Shown here in pieces: positions 52,362 through 60,241 of a stretch of 64,000 nt of DNA. A program made the translations under genes and the position numbers. This DNA comes from Streptomyces atriruber (GTDB lineage: Bacteria; Actinomycetota; Actinomycetes; Streptomycetales; Streptomycetaceae), in the NCBI RefSeq assembly GCF_001418325.1, contig NZ_LIPN01000029.1, positions 29,627 to 93,626 on the forward strand, given 5' to 3'. How positions within the stretch are numbered: position 1 is the stretch's first letter; each line of letters begins with the position of its first letter. The notes under the pieces were generated by a model that made no database searches, was not told where the DNA came from, and saw nothing but the letters and a program-made list of their open reading frames with translations.

Positions 52362-52772
52362 TCATCTGGTCACACCCAGGATGATCCCGATCACGGCAGC
52401 GATCGCCGTGACCCCTGCGATCAGGTAGGCCCATCCGGCATTGAGGCCCGCACCCTTGCCCTCGGACCGGTTGAGACGGTCCGTGAGCTCCTGTATGCGC
52501 TCGCTGTTGCGCTCGATCGCGGCCACGGCCTCCGTGCGGGTCATGAACTGCAGGGCCTGGTCGGAGAGCGTCTGACGGAACTCGTTGACGCCCCTGAAGC
52601 GCGCCTCGGTCGCGCGCTCCGCCTTGCTGCCAGCCTTGTCGGAGGCGGCCAGCGCCGCCTTCGTCGCCATGTCGAGATCGTTGAAGCGCTGGTCGTAGCG
52701 CTTGTCCCGCTCCTCGAAGATCGCCGTGACGTGGGCCCGCAGCGTTTCGACAGTCCATCCGTCGTCCGTCAA
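52362..52772 (-). CDS. Membrane protein with long coiled coil
   Basis: 136 residues. A long charged helix (EERDKRYDQRFNDLDMATKA ... AAIERNSERIQELTDRLNRS) and a C-terminal membrane segment (GWAYLIAGVTAIAAVIGIIL). The tail-anchored topology is often seen in phage genes of unknown role. A spanin-like or superinfection-exclusion role is possible but untested. Confidence 0.65.
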   Translation of the reverse strand: MTDDGWTVETLRAHVTAIFEERDKRYDQRFNDLDMATKAALAASDKAGSKAERATEARFRGVNEFRQTLSDQALQFMTRTEAVAAIERNSERIQELTDRLNRSEGKGAGLNAGWAYLIAGVTAIAAVIGIILGVTR

Positions 52773-53128
52773 GGCCGGAACTCCTCGCAGTGGTCGGGAT
52801 GATCGTCGTACGCCGCCGCGAACATGCGCAGCACGTCTTCCAGCGCGACCGTGAAGCCGCTCGTGAAGACCGCCCAGTGGTCACAGGCCCGCTCGTACAA
52901 CCGCAGCATCTCCCGCTTCGCCTCGATCTCCTTGAGGACGCGGGCCGGGCCACCGCAGTCGCACACGGCTCCGGGCACCTCAGCCAGCATCCTTCCTGCC
53001 GCAAGCATCGCCAGCAGGTCGCCGTCCATGCGTGTGTGGATCTCGCACTCAAGGTCATGCCACCGCGAGGCTCGGGCGACAGCACCATCGAGCCGCGCCC
53101 GCAGGAACGCGATCAGTTCGGCGGTCAC
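52769..53128 (-). CDS. DUF6221-family protein (paralogue 1)
   Basis: 119 residues from a GTG at 53128. DUF6221 pattern: TAELIAFLRARLDGAVARAS at the start, a middle CDCGG...VLKEIEAKREMLRLYERA, and the end AAYDDHPDHCEEFRP. It overlaps its paralogue at 53125 (GTGA). Function unknown. Confidence 0.75.
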   Translation of the reverse strand: MTAELIAFLRARLDGAVARASRWHDLECEIHTRMDGDLLAMLAAGRMLAEVPGAVCDCGGPARVLKEIEAKREMLRLYERACDHWAVFTSGFTVALEDVLRMFAAAYDDHPDHCEEFRP

Positions 53129-53595
53129 GGCCGGAACTCCTCGTCGTAGTCGGGATGGTCGCCGTAGGGCAGGGCGGCGCAAGCCAGCGCCGTCCTCAGC
53201 CCCGTGATCTCGCCTGCGGACACATGCCGGTTGGCAGGGTCGTTGTAGAACGTGACGGCTTCCTCGTACTTGTCGATCAGCGCCCGCTTCGCCTCGATGT
53301 CCCTGAGAACGTGGGCCGGATCATGGCGGGCGATGTGGTCGGCAGCCTCTCGGCTCCACACTCCGCCGCCCTCGTATCCCGGACCCGCGATCTCCTCACG
53401 CTGAGGAACACGCACGCGTGAGTCAGTCGCCCTGTCGTACCGAGTCGTCGTGCCCAGCTGTCCGAAGATCGTCCAATCCAAGCCGAGTCGGCCGGGCTCA
53501 CGCGAGACGACCCACGGGCCTTGCGGGGCAGCCCTGGCGCGCCGCTCCTCGCTGTCGAGCCGCGCCCTGACGAAAGCGATCAGGTCGGCGCTCAC
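53125..53595 (-). CDS. DUF6221-family protein (paralogue 2)
   Basis: 156 residues from a GTG at 53595. The same plan as the next gene but with a longer insert: SADLIAFVRARLDSEERRAR, HIARHDPAHVLRDIEAKRAL, and the end LPYGDHPDYDEEFRP. Tandem duplicates like this imply a dose-dependent or heteromeric role. Confidence 0.78.
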   Translation of the reverse strand: MSADLIAFVRARLDSEERRARAAPQGPWVVSREPGRLGLDWTIFGQLGTTTRYDRATDSRVRVPQREEIAGPGYEGGGVWSREAADHIARHDPAHVLRDIEAKRALIDKYEEAVTFYNDPANRHVSAGEITGLRTALACAALPYGDHPDYDEEFRP

Positions 53596-53786
53596 TGCGC
53601 CCCATCCTTCGATGCTCCGCCGTCCACGGAGATCTCCATGCTGCGGAGCTGCCCGCCGAAGGTGATGCGCGCCTTCGGTGAAGCGGTGCCCGCCGCCCCG
53701 GCCGCGCGGACCTGGCGGCAGAAGGACTCGATCTCGTCCAGGGTCATGAACTTGTCTGCCGCCGCGTGCTTGATTGTCTGCGTCAT
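53592..53786 (-). CDS. Small hypothetical early protein
   Basis: 64 residues from the ATG at 53786. A mixed alpha/beta core (LDEIESFCRQVRAAGAAG; ARITFGGQLRSMEISVDG). Overlaps on both sides. No family recognised. Confidence 0.6.
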   Translation of the reverse strand: MTQTIKHAAADKFMTLDEIESFCRQVRAAGAAGTASPKARITFGGQLRSMEISVDGGASKDGAQ

Positions 53787-54028
53787 CGGTCCTCCGGGTG
53801 AACGATGGCCTCGGCGACCGCCAGGGCAGCCATCCGCGCGATGTTGTCGACGGAGTTGACCGCCCCGTCCCCGACGTACCGCAGCGCCAGCACCGGATCG
53901 CCGGTCGGGCTGATGGTCGCCCACGATGCGAGGACTGCTTCGACGAGATCCTTGCGCACGCCGACACCTCCCGCGCTGTACATGTACCCTTCGCGCGCCT
54001 CGCCGTCCGACACATGAATGGGTTCCAT
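53783..54028 (-). CDS. Small hypothetical early protein
   Basis: 81 residues. Alternating folded segments (SAGGVGVRKDLVEAVLASWA; LRYVGDGAVNSVDNIARMAA). Start at 54028 touches the preceding stop. No family recognised. Confidence 0.6.
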   Translation of the reverse strand: MEPIHVSDGEAREGYMYSAGGVGVRKDLVEAVLASWATISPTGDPVLALRYVGDGAVNSVDNIARMAALAVAEAIVHPEDR

Positions 54029-54231
54029 TACGCGCCCTCACCTTCCTGGGCGGCAGCCCGGATGACATTCGCCAACTTGCCCTGCACGATCCTCCACGCA
54101 TCATCGGCCGCCCGGTACTCATCAATCAGGGCCTGATCGACCTCGTACACCTGATCCGGGAAGGACTCCACATACTCCGGTTCGAGATAGAGAACCGGGT
54201 ACTCCTCCGTCTCAATAATTCGAATCCTCAC
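54028..54231 (-). CDS. Small acidic early protein
   Basis: 67 residues, very acidic (RIIETEEYPVLYLEPEYVES), with a helical second half (IDEYRAADDAWRIVQGKLAN). Acidic, small and helical proteins in early operons can be DNA mimics, but nothing specific is seen. Confidence 0.6.
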   Translation of the reverse strand: MRIRIIETEEYPVLYLEPEYVESFPDQVYEVDQALIDEYRAADDAWRIVQGKLANVIRAAAQEGEGA

Positions 54232-54953
54232 GCGCCCTCACCTTCCAGCAGCCTGATCCAGTCCCACCTGAAGTACTTCGCACCGCACGACGGCGCCTCG
54301 GGTGTTCCGATGCACCGCACGTCTGTTGACGCATCGTCAGCGACGATCAGTGCTCCCCCGCAGTCGCCGCAGACGGTGTCCTCGATCATCGCCATCGGCG
54401 AGTCGTACCCGAGGATGATCCGCGCCGTGCGGACGCGCTTGCGCAGATCCTCTTTCACTTCGTAGACAAGATCGTCGTGTCCCGCTTCCGACGCCATCGC
54501 GCACCAGTCCGGAATGGCACGCAGAGCGCTGATCACCGTGACGCCTTTCCGCTCCCCGTGATCCGGATAGAGGACTCGCCGAAGGGCGTCGTAATACTTC
54601 CGGGCGTCGGCCGTAACGCTCAGCAGCACCGCAAGCGCCTCACCATTGCCCGGCGGATTCGAATGCGGCCTGTCCATGGCACCGATACCGTCGCCGCCCG
54701 CTTTCGACACCGGCTCCGCAACAGCCTCCTGCAACTGATCGAGAAGCGACGGCAATTGCGTCGTCTGCGCCCGCGCCTCGAAATGCACCGGACATCCGCA
54801 CTCGTAGTGCTTGCGCCTGCCCGGCGGCATGGCGGACCGCCGCAGCTGGCACAGCGCCACATGCTGCGTGACCGGCACCTCGTATTCGATCCGCTCATCC
54901 CAGCCACCGGCCAGCTGGGCGACGAGGCCGGCTATGTATTCGGCGTCGGTCAC
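54228..54953 (-). CDS. Hypothetical early protein with zinc-ribbon ends
   Basis: 241 residues from a GTG at 54953. An N-terminal piece has a Cys/His pattern (YECGCPVHFEARA), the middle is helical, and the C-terminal ribbon is CGDCGGALIVADDASTDVRC...SCGAKYFRW. The helical centre (ARKYYDALRRVLYPDHGERK) resembles early proteins that bind nucleic acids. Not assigned. Confidence 0.6.
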   Translation of the reverse strand: MTDAEYIAGLVAQLAGGWDERIEYEVPVTQHVALCQLRRSAMPPGRRKHYECGCPVHFEARAQTTQLPSLLDQLQEAVAEPVSKAGGDGIGAMDRPHSNPPGNGEALAVLLSVTADARKYYDALRRVLYPDHGERKGVTVISALRAIPDWCAMASEAGHDDLVYEVKEDLRKRVRTARIILGYDSPMAMIEDTVCGDCGGALIVADDASTDVRCIGTPEAPSCGAKYFRWDWIRLLEGEGA

Positions 54954-55213
54954 CGCTGCCCCGGAAAGCTCCGGCGCAGCGCGTCGCGGAGCAGCCACCC
55001 CAGCCGGGCGCGGTCCGCAGGAGCGATGGCACCGGCACGGACAGGCGCACCGGCCGCCCTGTCGCGGTCGGCGTTGACCGCGTACGGCGTCCCGCGGTGC
55101 TGGCAGGTACACCGGCCCTGCCCCAGGGCACTGCACTTCGCGTGGCCTTCGTCGTCGAACTGGGCGGCAGCGGCCGGATGGGCGGCAGCCCACCGGCAGT
55201 CGTCACACATCAT
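54950..55213 (-). CDS. Small zinc-ribbon protein
   Basis: 87 residues, ATG at 55213 (or 55210). Cys pattern CDDCRW, KCSALGQGRCTCQHRG, followed by a charged helix (APADRARLGWLLRDALRR). Coupled to the next gene. Unknown role. Confidence 0.62.
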   Translation of the reverse strand: MMCDDCRWAAAHPAAAAQFDDEGHAKCSALGQGRCTCQHRGTPYAVNADRDRAAGAPVRAGAIAPADRARLGWLLRDALRRSFPGQR

Positions 55214-55238
55214 GCGGTCCTCTTCCTGATCAAGACAG

Positions 55239-55259
55239 AGCGGCCCTGTGGGGGCCGCT
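55239..55259. terminator. Hairpin within the early block
   Basis: AGCGGCCC (55239-55246) pairs with GGGCCGCT (55252-55259) around 5 bases, 36 bases after the stop at 55295. The same arms occur at 51621-51642. Confidence 0.6.
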
Positions 55260-55294
55260 GAGGGGTTCGGCGCCGCCCGGGGCCGTGATGCGGC

Positions 55295-55741
55295 CTACAG
55301 GGCGTCAGAAACGCGCACAGAGGCGCGGACGGGGCACACGTCGTGCTGCGCCCAGTGGTAGCGCTCGTGGTCGATGGCCGTGAAGCTCTCGCCGGCCTCG
55401 ATCAGGCAGCGGCAGGCGGAGCAGCGGTGCGCCCAGCTTTTGGCAGGGCGGCCCGTCACGGCGGCGGCCGGAGAAGGCTCTGCGCCCAGCGGCGTGACCC
55501 CGGCCCCGCAGGAATGCGACGCCACGGTGACGCACGCGATGCCGCTGACGCTCGCCGTGCGCAGCCTCAAGTGCCGGGGCCGCCCAGCCTCTGCGATGAC
55601 GTCGTAGGCGGACCGCCCAGCGATCAGGGCGGCCCGGTAGCTCTCTGCGTCCAGCGGCTGCGTGTCCGCCACCGCCTCTGCTGTTGCCATCACATAGCCG
55701 CCGCAGCTGTTGCAGGTGGCTAACTCGATCTTGGTGTCCAT
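55295..55741 (-). CDS. Zinc-finger early protein
   Basis: 148 residues from the ATG at 55741. An N-terminal CNSCGGYVM and a C-terminal HRCSACRCLIEAGE...YHWAQHDVC give two metal sites. The middle contains QPLDAESYRAALIAGRSAYD and a beta strand pair. It lies directly beside the palindrome-rich region and may act there. Confidence 0.65.
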   Translation of the reverse strand: MDTKIELATCNSCGGYVMATAEAVADTQPLDAESYRAALIAGRSAYDVIAEAGRPRHLRLRTASVSGIACVTVASHSCGAGVTPLGAEPSPAAAVTGRPAKSWAHRCSACRCLIEAGESFTAIDHERYHWAQHDVCPVRASVRVSDAL

Positions 55742-55784
55742 ATTGCGTCGCGCAGCCGTAGCAAGATCCTTTCTCTTTTGATCT

Positions 55785-55993
55785 TCGCAACGTGTCCGGA
55801 ACCGGTCCGTGGTCCCCGTCCTTAAGGACGGACGGGGGAGGACCACTAAAGACCAGTCCTGACCTGGGCAAACGTCTGGAGTGGTCCGGGACCACTAAAA
55901 CAGCGGTCCTGAGTGGTCCGGGACCGGTCCGGGGACCACTCGAAAAATTCACTGATAAGGACTCTGACCTGGTCGTATATAAAATTCCAGCCC
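55785..55993. promoter_or_regulatory. Palindrome cluster next to the ATPase gene: putative replication origin or operator
   Basis: CCGTCCTTAAGGACGG (55816-55831) is a perfect 16-bp palindrome. AGTGGTCC-G-GGACCACT (55880-55896) is perfect with one centre base. GAGTGGTCC/GGACCACTC (55911-55919 with 55933-55941) encloses GGACCGGTCC. GGTCC/GGACC pentamers recur about every 10-15 bases and continue into the 3' end of the ATPase gene. An AT-rich stretch (GTATATAAAATTCC) lies just to the right. Iterons, an AT-rich tract and a helicase gene together resemble an origin. Confidence 0.6.
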
Positions 55994-57376
55994 TCATTGG
56001 CCGGTAAGGTGGTCCTGGACGAACACGGACCGGTCCTCTGTACAGTGGTCCTCGATCTTGGTCCCCTCGTAGGGGACCGGTCCCGGACCATGCGCGGACC
56101 GCGATCCCGCCCTCGACACCGTCAGGTGTCCCTGCGAGGTCAGCCACTCGATCGTCCACAGAATCCGGTCCGTGGCGCCCGTGACGCCCTGGCGGATCGC
56201 CCGCGCGCTGCATCCCGGGTTGCCTGCCACGAAGCCCGTGACGGCTTCGCACAGCTTCTGCGGCGGCGCGTCCTCGAAGCCCCGCGCTTCGGCGTCGTCG
56301 TGAGGCCAGGCGGGCCACACGTTCGCGGTGGGCGCCGCCTTGCCCTCGAAGTCGATGACCACGTCCGCGAACCACTGGGGGCGCGGTCCGGGGACCGCGT
56401 GGGCGCGGACCCATGCCCCGCGGTCCTTCTCGACCCGCAGCCTGCTCTTGCCCTTCATGTTCTTGCCGATGGGCTTGACCAGCTCCAGGAGGTAGCTGAC
56501 CCCGGTGAGCGCGGACCGCTTGTGCTGGCTGCCGATGGCCCGCTTCTCGCCGTGCGGTACATGATCGAGGACCACTACGGACCAGTCCGCGGCGGCGAAC
56601 GGTTTCGTCACCCTGGCGTGCCAGGCGGCCACGTCGTTCTCCAGCCGTCCGTCCAGTCCTTCGTGGGACATGGCCTCGGTCATGCCGTCGAACACGGCCA
56701 GGGAGCCGCGTACTTCGATCAGCTCCCGCAGGCCCTCTTCGTCCGCGGCCGTGAGCGGCCCGGTCGGATTGCGGTAGTGGAAATAGGTGATCACGTCGTC
56801 CCGGCCCGCCCCGAGCAGCTTGAGACGCCGCACGATGGACGTGACGTCGTCCTCGAAGTCGATGTAGGCGACGTGGTGGTGAGAGGTGATCTCCTGGACG
56901 GTGACGAGGCAGGACAGCCAGCTCTTGCCCGCCTCCGATTCGGCGTGGACTCCGTTCAGCTTGCCCCGGTAGAAAAGCCCGATGGGCATGTCGCCGGAGA
57001 GATAGCCGACTTCCGTACGGGTCTCGTCGTCCGCCGCGTCCCACGCCGCCGCGATATCGACGGGCGCCCAGGCGCGCGGCATTGCCTCCCGCTGCCGGAG
57101 CTGGTCGATCTCAGCGCCTTCGCGTCTCTGCTGGAGTACGTCAGCCCATTCGGCGGCTCCTTTTCTTCTGCGCCCCTCTTCGTCCTGCCGGATTTCCTCG
57201 CGCCGCCGCTGGACGACTCCGAGGAATTCCGGCAGGAGCGGCGGGGGTATCTGCGGTTCGACAAGCCGGACCTGGTCGTCGAGACCGAGGGTCGCCGCAT
57301 AGTCCGCGAGGGTGTAGAGGATCGGGGGAAAGGCGGGCGCGTGGCCGTTCTGGTCTGCTGTCTCCGTCACGGCCAC
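55994..57376 (-). CDS. RecA-fold AAA ATPase (RepA-like replicative helicase candidate)
   Basis: 460 residues from a GTG at 57376. A helical N-terminus precedes Walker A HAESEAGKSW (residues 144-153), strands YIDFED and SLAVFDGM (Walker B-like) and VVVLDHVP. This is the pattern of RepA/hexameric RecA-fold helicases encoded by phages and plasmids. The C-terminal winged-helix-like part (LCEAVTGFVAGNPGCSARAI ... TDRILWTIEWL) could bind DNA. Its 3' end carries the GGACC repeats. Likely the replication initiator or helicase. Confidence 0.78.
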   Translation of the reverse strand: MAVTETADQNGHAPAFPPILYTLADYAATLGLDDQVRLVEPQIPPPLLPEFLGVVQRRREEIRQDEEGRRRKGAAEWADVLQQRREGAEIDQLRQREAMPRAWAPVDIAAAWDAADDETRTEVGYLSGDMPIGLFYRGKLNGVHAESEAGKSWLSCLVTVQEITSHHHVAYIDFEDDVTSIVRRLKLLGAGRDDVITYFHYRNPTGPLTAADEEGLRELIEVRGSLAVFDGMTEAMSHEGLDGRLENDVAAWHARVTKPFAAADWSVVVLDHVPHGEKRAIGSQHKRSALTGVSYLLELVKPIGKNMKGKSRLRVEKDRGAWVRAHAVPGPRPQWFADVVIDFEGKAAPTANVWPAWPHDDAEARGFEDAPPQKLCEAVTGFVAGNPGCSARAIRQGVTGATDRILWTIEWLTSQGHLTVSRAGSRSAHGPGPVPYEGTKIEDHCTEDRSVFVQDHLTGQ

Positions 57377-57429
57377 GCGCCTCTTTCTGCTGTGCTGTCA
57401 TCGGGCTGTGCATTCAATGACGGGTGATC

Positions 57430-58044
57430 TCATGCCGCTGCTCTCAGTCGGGCGGGAAGGTCGTCGGCGGTGATGATCCCGGCAGCCCACAGGACGCTCA
57501 CCGCGTGCGGCTCGTGCCACGCGTACAGGTCGTCCATCATGCGCTCGTGGGCGGGTCCTGCGGCGCAGGCCGTGCGCTCGCCGCGTACGAGCCGCAGCAG
57601 CGAACGGGTGTGGTTGCGGGTGGTGTTGTTGCGGGGCGGCAGCGGGTGCTCCCAGCCGAGCGGCCGGATCTCCCCCCGGGCGAGGCCTGCCAGGACGGCT
57701 GCCGCGAGGCTCCGCGCGCCGTAGCGGCGGCGCTGCATGTCCAGGCAGTCCTCCACGGCGTCGCACGTCATGCCGAGGCGGTCGGCGATCTCCGCTGCGG
57801 TCTCGCCGCGGGCGAGGGCCTGCAGGATGCCGAGCACGCTCCTGCGCGCCGGACGCGGTCCGGTGCGCGAGGGGCTGGGCACCGGGGTGCGCCCGCGCGT
57901 CCTGCGCTCCCTGCTCCTGCGCAGGGCGCACGGCCTGCAGAAGCGCATGGTGCGGCCGCCGGAGCGCCGGTAGGTCCGGACGTTGCCGGGGTCGGTGAGG
58001 TCGTGCAGCCCCGCGCCGCACACGGGGCGCCTAGCCGGCGGCAC
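57430..58044 (-). CDS. Zinc-ribbon plus helix-turn-helix regulator
   Basis: About 204 residues from the GTG at 58044, placed so that it overlaps the previous stop; other starts are possible. N-terminal Cys motif (PVCGAG...FCRPC), then a LuxR/sigma-4-like helix-turn-helix (GILQALARGETAAEIADRLG, CDAVEDCLDMQRRRYGARS). A helical C-terminus carries WHEPHAVSVLWAAGIITADD. Probably an early transcription regulator. Confidence 0.65.
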   Translation of the reverse strand: MPPARRPVCGAGLHDLTDPGNVRTYRRSGGRTMRFCRPCALRRSRERRTRGRTPVPSPSRTGPRPARRSVLGILQALARGETAAEIADRLGMTCDAVEDCLDMQRRRYGARSLAAAVLAGLARGEIRPLGWEHPLPPRNNTTRNHTRSLLRLVRGERTACAAGPAHERMMDDLYAWHEPHAVSVLWAAGIITADDLPARLRAAA

Positions 58045-58228
58045 GGCTGTGCACCTGACGCGGCACGGCGGGCGCGGGCGCGGCCGTCCGCGAGCCGGGG
58101 CAGCGGCTCCACGCCGCGGCCGCGGAGAAGAGCGGCGCCTGGTGTTCTTCGAGGCGGCGGGCCGCGTCGGCGCCCACCGGGGCGGCGCAGCGCGGGCAGC
58201 GGCCCGCGACGGGCCGTTCGTCACTCAT
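58031..58228 (-). CDS. Small zinc-ribbon protein
   Basis: 65 residues: VAGRCPRCAAPVGADAARRL at the start, then an Ala/Pro-rich tail. Overlaps its neighbours at both ends. The frame is supported by ATG coupling at 58228. Confidence 0.55.
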   Translation of the reverse strand: MSDERPVAGRCPRCAAPVGADAARRLEEHQAPLFSAAAAWSRCPGSRTAAPAPAVPRQVHSRAAG

Positions 58229-58719
58229 GAGCTCCTCCACCTCCACGGGCAGCCGCGCATCGCGCATGTGTGCATCCTGTGACTGCCCTCGGTGCGGCAC
58301 CGGTGCGTGACCCCGTCGGGGGCTCCGTAGCGCGCGGTGCAGCGGGCGTCTGTGCCTTCGGCCGCCGCGCACGCTGCCTCCGCTTCGGCGAGTGCCTCGC
58401 GCATGTGCTGCATCGCCGGTATGACGGTCCGTACCGAGTCCTCCAGGGACACCACGGCCGCTGCGAGGCCCGGCAGCCCGCCGTTCCTGTACGGCTGCGT
58501 GCGGGCCGCCCGCTCCTGCTTCCACCCCCAGTCCTCGCTGTCGTCCAGCTCCCTGGCAGGCGCACCCCGTGAGCCCCGGCAGGTGCTCACCACGTAGCCC
58601 TGGTCGGACAGCACGAGGTGGTGCAGCTCCAAGACAAGGTCCCCCTGGCTGTCCTTCACCAGGGGGACCGACTTGCGGCAGCGCGGGCAGGCGCCCTCGC
58701 CGGGGTCTCTACTCTTCAT
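58225..58719 (-). CDS. Early protein with zinc motif and coiled coil
   Basis: 164 residues. CPRCRKSVPL at the N-terminus, then VLELHHLVLSDQGYVVSTC. A helical region (AVVSLEDSVRTVIPAMQHMR EALAE) follows, and a Cys/His-rich end (HRCRTEGSHRMHTCAMRGC). No family assignment. Confidence 0.6.
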   Translation of the reverse strand: MKSRDPGEGACPRCRKSVPLVKDSQGDLVLELHHLVLSDQGYVVSTCRGSRGAPARELDDSEDWGWKQERAARTQPYRNGGLPGLAAAVVSLEDSVRTVIPAMQHMREALAEAEAACAAAEGTDARCTARYGAPDGVTHRCRTEGSHRMHTCAMRGCPWRWRSS

Positions 58720-58933
58720 CGCCTTCCTCCGTCGTCGGGTCGATCAGGTCGGCGGTGCGTCGCACGGCGTCGCCCTGGAGTTCGGTCTCGTGATCCAGGT
58801 GGTTGAAGCGGGCACGCTCTTCGGCTTCCCGGTGGTCCTGGTCGGCCCGGATCTTCTCCGCCAACTCGTGGGCGTACGCGTCCAGCGCGGCAGCCGGGAC
58901 CCCGGTGCGGATCATCGCTTCGCGCGCGCTCAC
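58709..58933 (-). CDS. Small charged helical protein
   Basis: 74 residues from a GTG at 58933 overlapping the previous stop. A charged amphipathic helix (AYAHELAEKIRADQDHREAE) and an acidic end (TTEEGDEE). It overlaps the next gene by 11 bases. Unknown. Confidence 0.58.
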   Translation of the reverse strand: MSAREAMIRTGVPAAALDAYAHELAEKIRADQDHREAEERARFNHLDHETELQGDAVRRTADLIDPTTEEGDEE

Positions 58934-59202
58934 CGGATCAGCTCCAGCCGCAGCCCCGCGAGTCGGCAGAACGATTCGAGGCTGATCACACCGTCCAGCG
59001 GGCCGCCGTGCTCGAAGCGCGCCACCACACCGTCGGGGACGCGCCCCCAGGTGTCCGGGTCCGGGTCGTCGTACGCATCGACCGTGCCGCGCCCGCACCG
59101 GAAGCGCAGGTACAGGTACTGCCAGTCGTCTGTCCACGCGTCCCACTGCGACGGGCAGGACTCACAGGTCTGTTCGGCGCGGACGATGGTGATCTCAGTC
59201 AT
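58930..59202 (-). CDS. Small early protein with CxxC
   Basis: 90 residues: EQTCESCPSQWDAWTDDWQYLYLRFRCGRG at the start holds three cysteines and many Trp/Tyr residues. An acidic linker and a C-terminal helix (SLESFCRLAGLRLELIR) follow. Unknown family. Confidence 0.58.
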   Translation of the reverse strand: MTEITIVRAEQTCESCPSQWDAWTDDWQYLYLRFRCGRGTVDAYDDPDPDTWGRVPDGVVARFEHGGPLDGVISLESFCRLAGLRLELIR

Positions 59203-59329
59203 CGAGCACCTCCGGGTCGATGGCGCGGGCCGCCATCCAGTCGGCGACCAGCTGCTCCTCCACCGACAGCGGCGACGAGGACTCGGCCGGTGCCGCCAGG
59301 TCGGCGACGGGCGACAGAAACGCAGGCAT
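59195..59329 (-). CDS. Very short protein upstream of 59202
   Basis: 44 residues from the ATG at 59329, with GAGAGGA as ribosome-binding site. The sequence is acidic and helical: FLSPVADLAAPAESSSPLSV and then EEQLVADWMAARAIDPEVL. It overlaps the next start by 8 bases, as the operon's genes do. The 92 bases upstream hold a weak hairpin (59363-59401) but no gene. Confidence 0.55.
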   Translation of the reverse strand: MPAFLSPVADLAAPAESSSPLSVEEQLVADWMAARAIDPEVLDD

Positions 59330-59421
59330 AGCGGATCCTCTCGGGATCAGGAAGGTTGAGCCGTGGCGGCGGAGGCCCGGGGGATGTCGTCACCCCGCCA
59401 CCACGGCGGTCAGGGGGTGGG

Positions 59422-59706
59422 CTACTGGCCGGGGCGCACGACGCGCAGGTGCCGCAGACGCTTCAGGGCTGGCGGCGGATTGTCGGCGCGCCACCCGGCG
59501 CGCATCCCGAGCTCCCACAGGTTCGTCACGTCGACCTCAACGGCACCGAACTCCTCGCCGCCGTCGACAGCGGTGACCGTGACCCTGAGCGTCCGGCCCC
59601 GCGGATGCGGACACGCTTCCACCATCCGGGCCACACCCTTGACGAAGGCCGACGCGGCCCGACCATCCAGCATGCGCTGCACCATCCGCTCGTCGACCGC
59701 GGTCAC
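59422..59706 (-). CDS. Small hypothetical protein
   Basis: 94 residues from a GTG at 59706 overlapping the NUDIX stop. A helix (ERMVQRMLDGRAASAFVKG) then strands (RTLRVTVTAVDGGEEFGAVE). Unknown. Confidence 0.58.
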   Translation of the reverse strand: MTAVDERMVQRMLDGRAASAFVKGVARMVEACPHPRGRTLRVTVTAVDGGEEFGAVEVDVTNLWELGMRAGWRADNPPPALKRLRHLRVVRPGQ

Positions 59707-60119
59707 GGCTGCACCCCCGTCTTCAGGGCCGCGGCGAGAATCTCCGCGTGATCGAAGGCGAGCATCGGCAACTCGGCGAGCGGCCACCACGCCGCGGCGG
59801 ACGCATCGCTACCGGCCGTCGGCGCCACCACGGCAGGCAGCACCGCCACGAAGACAGCGGTCACGTACCGGCCGCGAGGATCACGGCCCGGGGCGTCGAA
59901 CCTGCCAACCCGGCCCAGATCAGCCGGGTCGACCTCGACGCCCGTCTCCTCCAGCAGCTCACGCGCGGCAGCCGTGCGGGCCGACTCACCCGGATCGATG
60001 TGACCGCCCGGCAAAGCCCAATAGCCCTTGAAAGGGGGCCAGTCGCGCTCGATCAGCAGCACCTGCCGGTCCCCGGTCAGGACCACGACGTCAGCGGTGA
60101 AAACCTCGGCGGCGGTCAC
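59703..60119 (-). CDS. NUDIX hydrolase
   Basis: 138 residues from a GTG at 60119. The NUDIX box is complete (GGHIDPGESARTAAARELLE ETG), with the preceding FKGYWALPGG. It hydrolyses a nucleoside diphosphate linked to another group: a nucleotide pool cleaner, a decapping-like or an ADP-ribose-type enzyme. Together with the MazG-like gene next to it, it suggests nucleotide or alarmone control during infection. Confidence 0.9.
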   Translation of the reverse strand: MTAAEVFTADVVVLTGDRQVLLIERDWPPFKGYWALPGGHIDPGESARTAAARELLEETGVEVDPADLGRVGRFDAPGRDPRGRYVTAVFVAVLPAVVAPTAGSDASAAAWWPLAELPMLAFDHAEILAAALKTGVQP

Positions 60120-60241
60120 GGCTGCACCTCGTGTCGGCCAACGCACCGGTCACGCCACTCAAGGTGCTCCGGACACGTCGACCGCTCGGCCACCGGCGTC
60201 TGTCGGGACTCCTCACGGTGCAGCGCGATGTCGTAGCTCAT
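60116..60241 (-). CDS. Very short Cys-containing protein
   Basis: 41 residues from the ATG at 60241: SYDIALHREESRQTPVAERS, then CPEHLEWRDRCVG. It exactly fills the gap between the NUDIX and MazG genes, with overlapping stop and start at both ends. That supports translation. Confidence 0.55.
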   Translation of the reverse strand: MSYDIALHREESRQTPVAERSTCPEHLEWRDRCVGRHEVQP

